This document shows, piece after piece, positions 22,891-25,331 of a DNA stretch of 25,331 bases (position 1 is its first letter; the number at the start of each line of letters is the position of its first letter). This stretch comes from DASWJZ01 sp964487455 (lineage in GTDB: Bacteria; Pseudomonadota; Alphaproteobacteria; Rhizobiales; Afifellaceae): contig CAZARE010000061.1 in assembly GCA_964487455.1 (NCBI GenBank), forward strand, positions 1 through 25,331, read 5' to 3'. The notes under the pieces were generated by a model. The model was not told the origin of the DNA. It saw nothing but the letters and a program-made list of their open reading frames with translations, and searched no databases. A program made the position numbers and the translations under genes.

Positions 22891-24777
22891 GTGAAGACGT
22901 CGATAGCAACCGTGTCCATCAGCGGCGATCTCCGCGAGAAGCTTGCGGCGATCGCCGCCGCCGGCTTCGACGGTGTCGAGATATTCGAGAACGACTTCCT
23001 GACCTTCGACGGCACGCCCGCCGAAGTCGGCCGTCTGGTTCGCGACAGCGGTCTAGAGATCACCGTCTTTCAGCCGTTTCGGGATTTCGAAGGCATGCCC
23101 GAGCCGCAGCGCTCGCGCGCTTTTGACCGGGCTGAGCGCAAGTTCGACCTGATGCAGGAGCTGGGGACCGAGCTCATGCTCATCTGCTCCAACGTTTCTT
23201 CGGCAAGCCTTGGTGGCATAGACCAAGCCGTCGACGATTTCCGGGCGCTCGGCGAGCGCGCGGAGAAACGGGGGCTTCGTGTCGGCTATGAGGCGCTCGC
23301 CTGGGGACGGCACATACATGACCACCGGGACGCCTGGGAGATCGTGCGCCGCGCCGATCACCCGAGTATCGGGCTGGTTCTCGATTCCTTCCATACCCTG
23401 GCGCGCAAAATCGACGTGAACTCGATCCGGGCCATTCCCGGCGACAGGATATTCATCGTTCAGCTTGCCGATGCGCCGCTCATCGATATGGACCTTCTCC
23501 ACTGGAGCCGGCACTTCCGCAACATGCCAGGCGAGGGCGACCTGCCGGTTACCGATTTCATGCGTGCCGTGGCGGCGACCGGCTACGACGGCCCCATGTC
23601 CCTTGAGATATTCAATGATCAGTTTCGCGGCGGGTCGCCAAAATCCATCGCCATAGATGGTCGCCGCTCGCTCATCTACCTGATGGATCAGGTTGCGCGC
23701 GCGGAACCGCGAATAGCGATCAATGTCCCTGCCATGCCAGACCGGATCGCTGTCCACGGCGTCGAGTTCGTCGAGTTTGCGGCCTCAGACACCGAAGCGG
23801 GGACGCTCGCTTCCCTATTGCGGTCGATGGGATTTGCGGAGACGGCGCGGCACGTGAACAAGGATGTAGCGCTCTACCGGCAGGGCCGCATCAACATCGT
23901 GATCAACACCGAGAAGGAAGGGCTCGCGCACTCCTCCTATCTGATGCACGGCACCTCGGCCTACGCAATTGGGCTAAGGGTCGAAGACGTCGCTGCGACG
24001 GTGGCGCGTGCAAGGGCGCTTGGCGCGGAGCCGTTCGAGCAGCCGCGGGGGCCGGGTGAGCTGGCCGTTCCTGCCATCCGCGGCGTTGGAGGCGGCCTGA
24101 TCTATTTCATTGACCAGAAGAGCGATCTTGGGCGCGTATGGGAGATCGAGTTCGAGCCTGTCGCAGAGGTGTCGCCAAATGGTGCGGGTCTCGTCGCCAT
24201 CGATCACGTGGCTCAGACAATGAACTATGAAGAGATGCTGACTTGGCTGCTCTTCTACACATCTATCTTTCGGACGAGGAAGCTGCCGATGGTCGATGTC
24301 GTCGATCCCGGCGGTATTGTTCGCAGCCAGGCGATCGAAGGCGATGATGGGTCGCTCCGCCTCACGTTGAACGGTGCGGAAGGCCGCAAGACGCTTGCCG
24401 GGCATTTCTTTGCGGAGAGCTTCGGGTCCAGCGTTCAGCACCTCGCCTTCGCTGCCGATGACGTCTTCGCCACGGCCGAAACGCTCAGGGCGCGAGGCTT
24501 CCATACCTTGCCAATTCCCCAGAACTACTATGACGATCTCGAAACGCGCTTTAGCCTGGAGCCGGAGATCGCCGAGAGACTGCGGTCGAACAACATTCTC
24601 TACGATCGTGACACACAGGGGGAGTATTTCCAGCTCTACAGCCAGACCTACGGCGATGGGTTCTTCTTCGAGATCGTTGAGAGGAGGAGCGGCTACGCCG
24701 GATATGGAGCTTCCAATGCTCCGTTCCGTATCGCGGCTCAGAAACGGGCGTTGGGGTCCGGCCGAGGCGAATTCTGA
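22891..24777 (+). CDS. quiC: 3-dehydroshikimate dehydratase, two-domain QuiC type
   Basis: A 628-residue enzyme turning 3-dehydroshikimate into protocatechuate. Residues 1 to about 270 form a xylose-isomerase-like TIM barrel with the metal tetrad Glu134 (GYEALAWG), Asp165 (LVLDSFHTL), Gln191 (IVQLADA) and Glu239 (SLEIFND), the same set as I recall for Pseudomonas QuiC1. Residues about 285-600 form a 4-hydroxyphenylpyruvate-dioxygenase-like VOC region with a retained H-H-E metal triad: His439 (AIDHVAQ), His517 (VQHLAF) and Glu594 (FFFEIVE). Databases often name such proteins sugar phosphate isomerase/HPPD fusions. The GTG start is two bases after the tetR stop, with GGAG nine bases upstream. 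The quinate-pathway context makes the functional call strong. Confidence 0.92.
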   Translation: MKTSIATVSISGDLREKLAAIAAAGFDGVEIFENDFLTFDGTPAEVGRLVRDSGLEITVFQPFRDFEGMPEPQRSRAFDRAERKFDLMQELGTELMLICSNVSSASLGGIDQAVDDFRALGERAEKRGLRVGYEALAWGRHIHDHRDAWEIVRRADHPSIGLVLDSFHTLARKIDVNSIRAIPGDRIFIVQLADAPLIDMDLLHWSRHFRNMPGEGDLPVTDFMRAVAATGYDGPMSLEIFNDQFRGGSPKSIAIDGRRSLIYLMDQVARAEPRIAINVPAMPDRIAVHGVEFVEFAASDTEAGTLASLLRSMGFAETARHVNKDVALYRQGRINIVINTEKEGLAHSSYLMHGTSAYAIGLRVEDVAATVARARALGAEPFEQPRGPGELAVPAIRGVGGGLIYFIDQKSDLGRVWEIEFEPVAEVSPNGAGLVAIDHVAQTMNYEEMLTWLLFYTSIFRTRKLPMVDVVDPGGIVRSQAIEGDDGSLRLTLNGAEGRKTLAGHFFAESFGSSVQHLAFAADDVFATAETLRARGFHTLPIPQNYYDDLETRFSLEPEIAERLRSNNILYDRDTQGEYFQLYSQTYGDGFFFEIVERRSGYAGYGASNAPFRIAAQKRALGSGRGEF

Positions 24778-25113
24778 CGGCTCAATGAGCAGGGCTGTGT
24801 CCGCAAATGGCGCTTTGCAGCCCGGTCTTCGAAAGGGGCGGTGGCGTCCGCATGCGGTATAAGCCTCTGCGGGTCGTCCTTCCGCTATACACTGCGCAAG
24901 CTCGCGAGCCTTTAAGGACAAGTGTCTCGTCGCCGCGCGCGAGCTCTCCCACACCCTCGGCGGACTCCCTCCCGCCGGCCCGCGCCCGCGTTGACGGGGC
25001 CTCCCTACAAGGATCAGGAACTGCAACGCAAGCAGGGTCGCCTCGCCACCGCTCGCCGTCGCCTATCGCTGGACGAAGTCCGGCACATCCGGACAATCAA
25101 GGCTCGGCGCCCC
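24778..25113. other. Convergent intergenic region with small hairpins
   Basis: No convincing gene. It separates quiC from the converging CoA-transferase gene. A perfect hairpin lies at 25078-25094. A weaker nested structure near 24793-24826 (GGGCT...AGCCC with inner GCAAA...TTTGC) could stop quiC transcripts. Confidence 0.45.
25078..25094 (-). terminator. Possible 3'-end hairpin of CoA-transferase gene
   Basis: GTCCGG (25078-25083) pairs exactly with CCGGAC (25089-25094) around a five-base loop, 20 bases past the CoA-transferase stop. The minus-strand bases after the stem (TTCGTCC) are only partly T-rich, so terminator function is uncertain. Confidence 0.35.
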
Positions 25114-25331
25114 TCAGGCGTCGACGCCGTGCGCGGCGGCGGTGCGGGCGTGGAGGTCGCGCAGCACCGCAAGCTCCGCGGCGGTCGGCGCGGGCGTCTC
25201 GGCGAGATCGCCGGCGAAGCGGAGCGTCCATCCGCATTGCTCCTGAAGCTTTTCGCGCGACGCCCCGGGATAGAGCCCGGTCACGGTCAGCTCGCAGGAC
25301 GCCGGGTCGGGCTCCAGCACGCAGAGATCGG
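25114..25331 (-). CDS. CoA-transferase beta subunit, CatJ/GctB-like (partial, 5' end outside window)
   Basis: Only the last 71 residues are visible; the frame is open at the right edge, reading D-L-C-V-L-E-P-D-P. The C-terminal layout (DLCVLEPDP, LTVTGLYPGASREKLQEQCG, W-x-LRFA, ETPAPTAAELAVLRDLHART, AAHG) closely follows the end of 3-oxoadipate CoA-transferase subunit B (CatJ) and related glutaconate/IpdB-type subunits. In the beta-ketoadipate pathway it would activate 3-oxoadipate with CoA from succinyl-CoA. This would fit protocatechuate supply from quiC, but the same ending occurs in steroid-ring and other CoA-transferases, so the substrate is uncertain. The internal GTG at 25320 is not the real start. 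Confidence 0.8.
   Translation of the reverse strand, partial: DLCVLEPDPASCELTVTGLYPGASREKLQEQCGWTLRFAGDLAETPAPTAAELAVLRDLHARTAAAHGVDA

Noticed and set aside
24900..25110. Plus-strand frame with the stretch LTGPPYKDQELQRKQGRLAT
   Set aside because: The composition is protein-like for about 40 codons, but there is no plausible start, the upstream frame is low quality, and no family is recognised.

Overview
The window looks like a chromosomal segment of a high-GC alphaproteobacterium, probably a Hyphomicrobiales/Rhizobiales member. This is inferred from codon use, the frequent GTG/TTG starts, and the gene families present (Tat-exported NitT/TauT-type binding protein, RpiR and TetR regulators, TRAP transporter, QuiC-type dehydratase). 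Nothing fixes the genus. I see no tRNA, rRNA, CRISPR array, insertion sequence or phage gene. The content is two adjacent catabolic gene clusters plus fragments of neighbouring loci at each end.

Left edge (1-3.4 kb): on the minus strand, a TPR plus outer-membrane beta-barrel protein is followed by a FecR-domain exported protein cut by the window edge. A gene-poor stretch of about 1.1 kb follows (one weak small ORF and two perfect hairpins), then a maltose/galactoside-type O-acetyltransferase.

Cluster A (3.5-17.2 kb): a divergent, apparently RpiR-controlled catabolic locus. The leftward arm is ABC ATPase, permease, Tat-dependent binding protein, Gfo/Idh/MocA dehydrogenase, and an NTF2-like/flavin monooxygenase fusion. 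The rightward arm is a TIM-barrel hydrolase-like protein of unknown function, an SDR dehydrogenase, the RpiR regulator, an N-acyl-D-amino-acid deacylase, a second Gfo/Idh/MocA dehydrogenase and a VOC enzyme. These genes overlap or nearly abut. A perfect 15-bp palindrome (TGTAAG-AAA-CTTACA) and a degenerate second copy lie between the two arms. Next to this arm, a D-serine-dehydratase-like PLP enzyme and a RidA imine deaminase are divergently paired. The set suggests uptake and breakdown of an N-acylated or sugar-linked D-amino-acid compound, but the real substrate cannot be read from sequence.

Cluster B (17.7-24.8 kb): a quinate/shikimate utilisation locus. It has a DctPQM TRAP transporter followed by type II 3-dehydroquinate dehydratase, a shikimate/quinate dehydrogenase, a TetR regulator, and a two-domain QuiC-type 3-dehydroshikimate dehydratase that would yield protocatechuate. 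Two nearly identical operators (ACGAA-N4-TTCGT) sit inside the predicted dctP and aroE promoters, and the second also lies upstream of tetR. This marks a likely TetR regulon.

Right edge: the 3' end of a CatJ-like CoA-transferase beta subunit, which would fit the beta-ketoadipate route downstream of protocatechuate.
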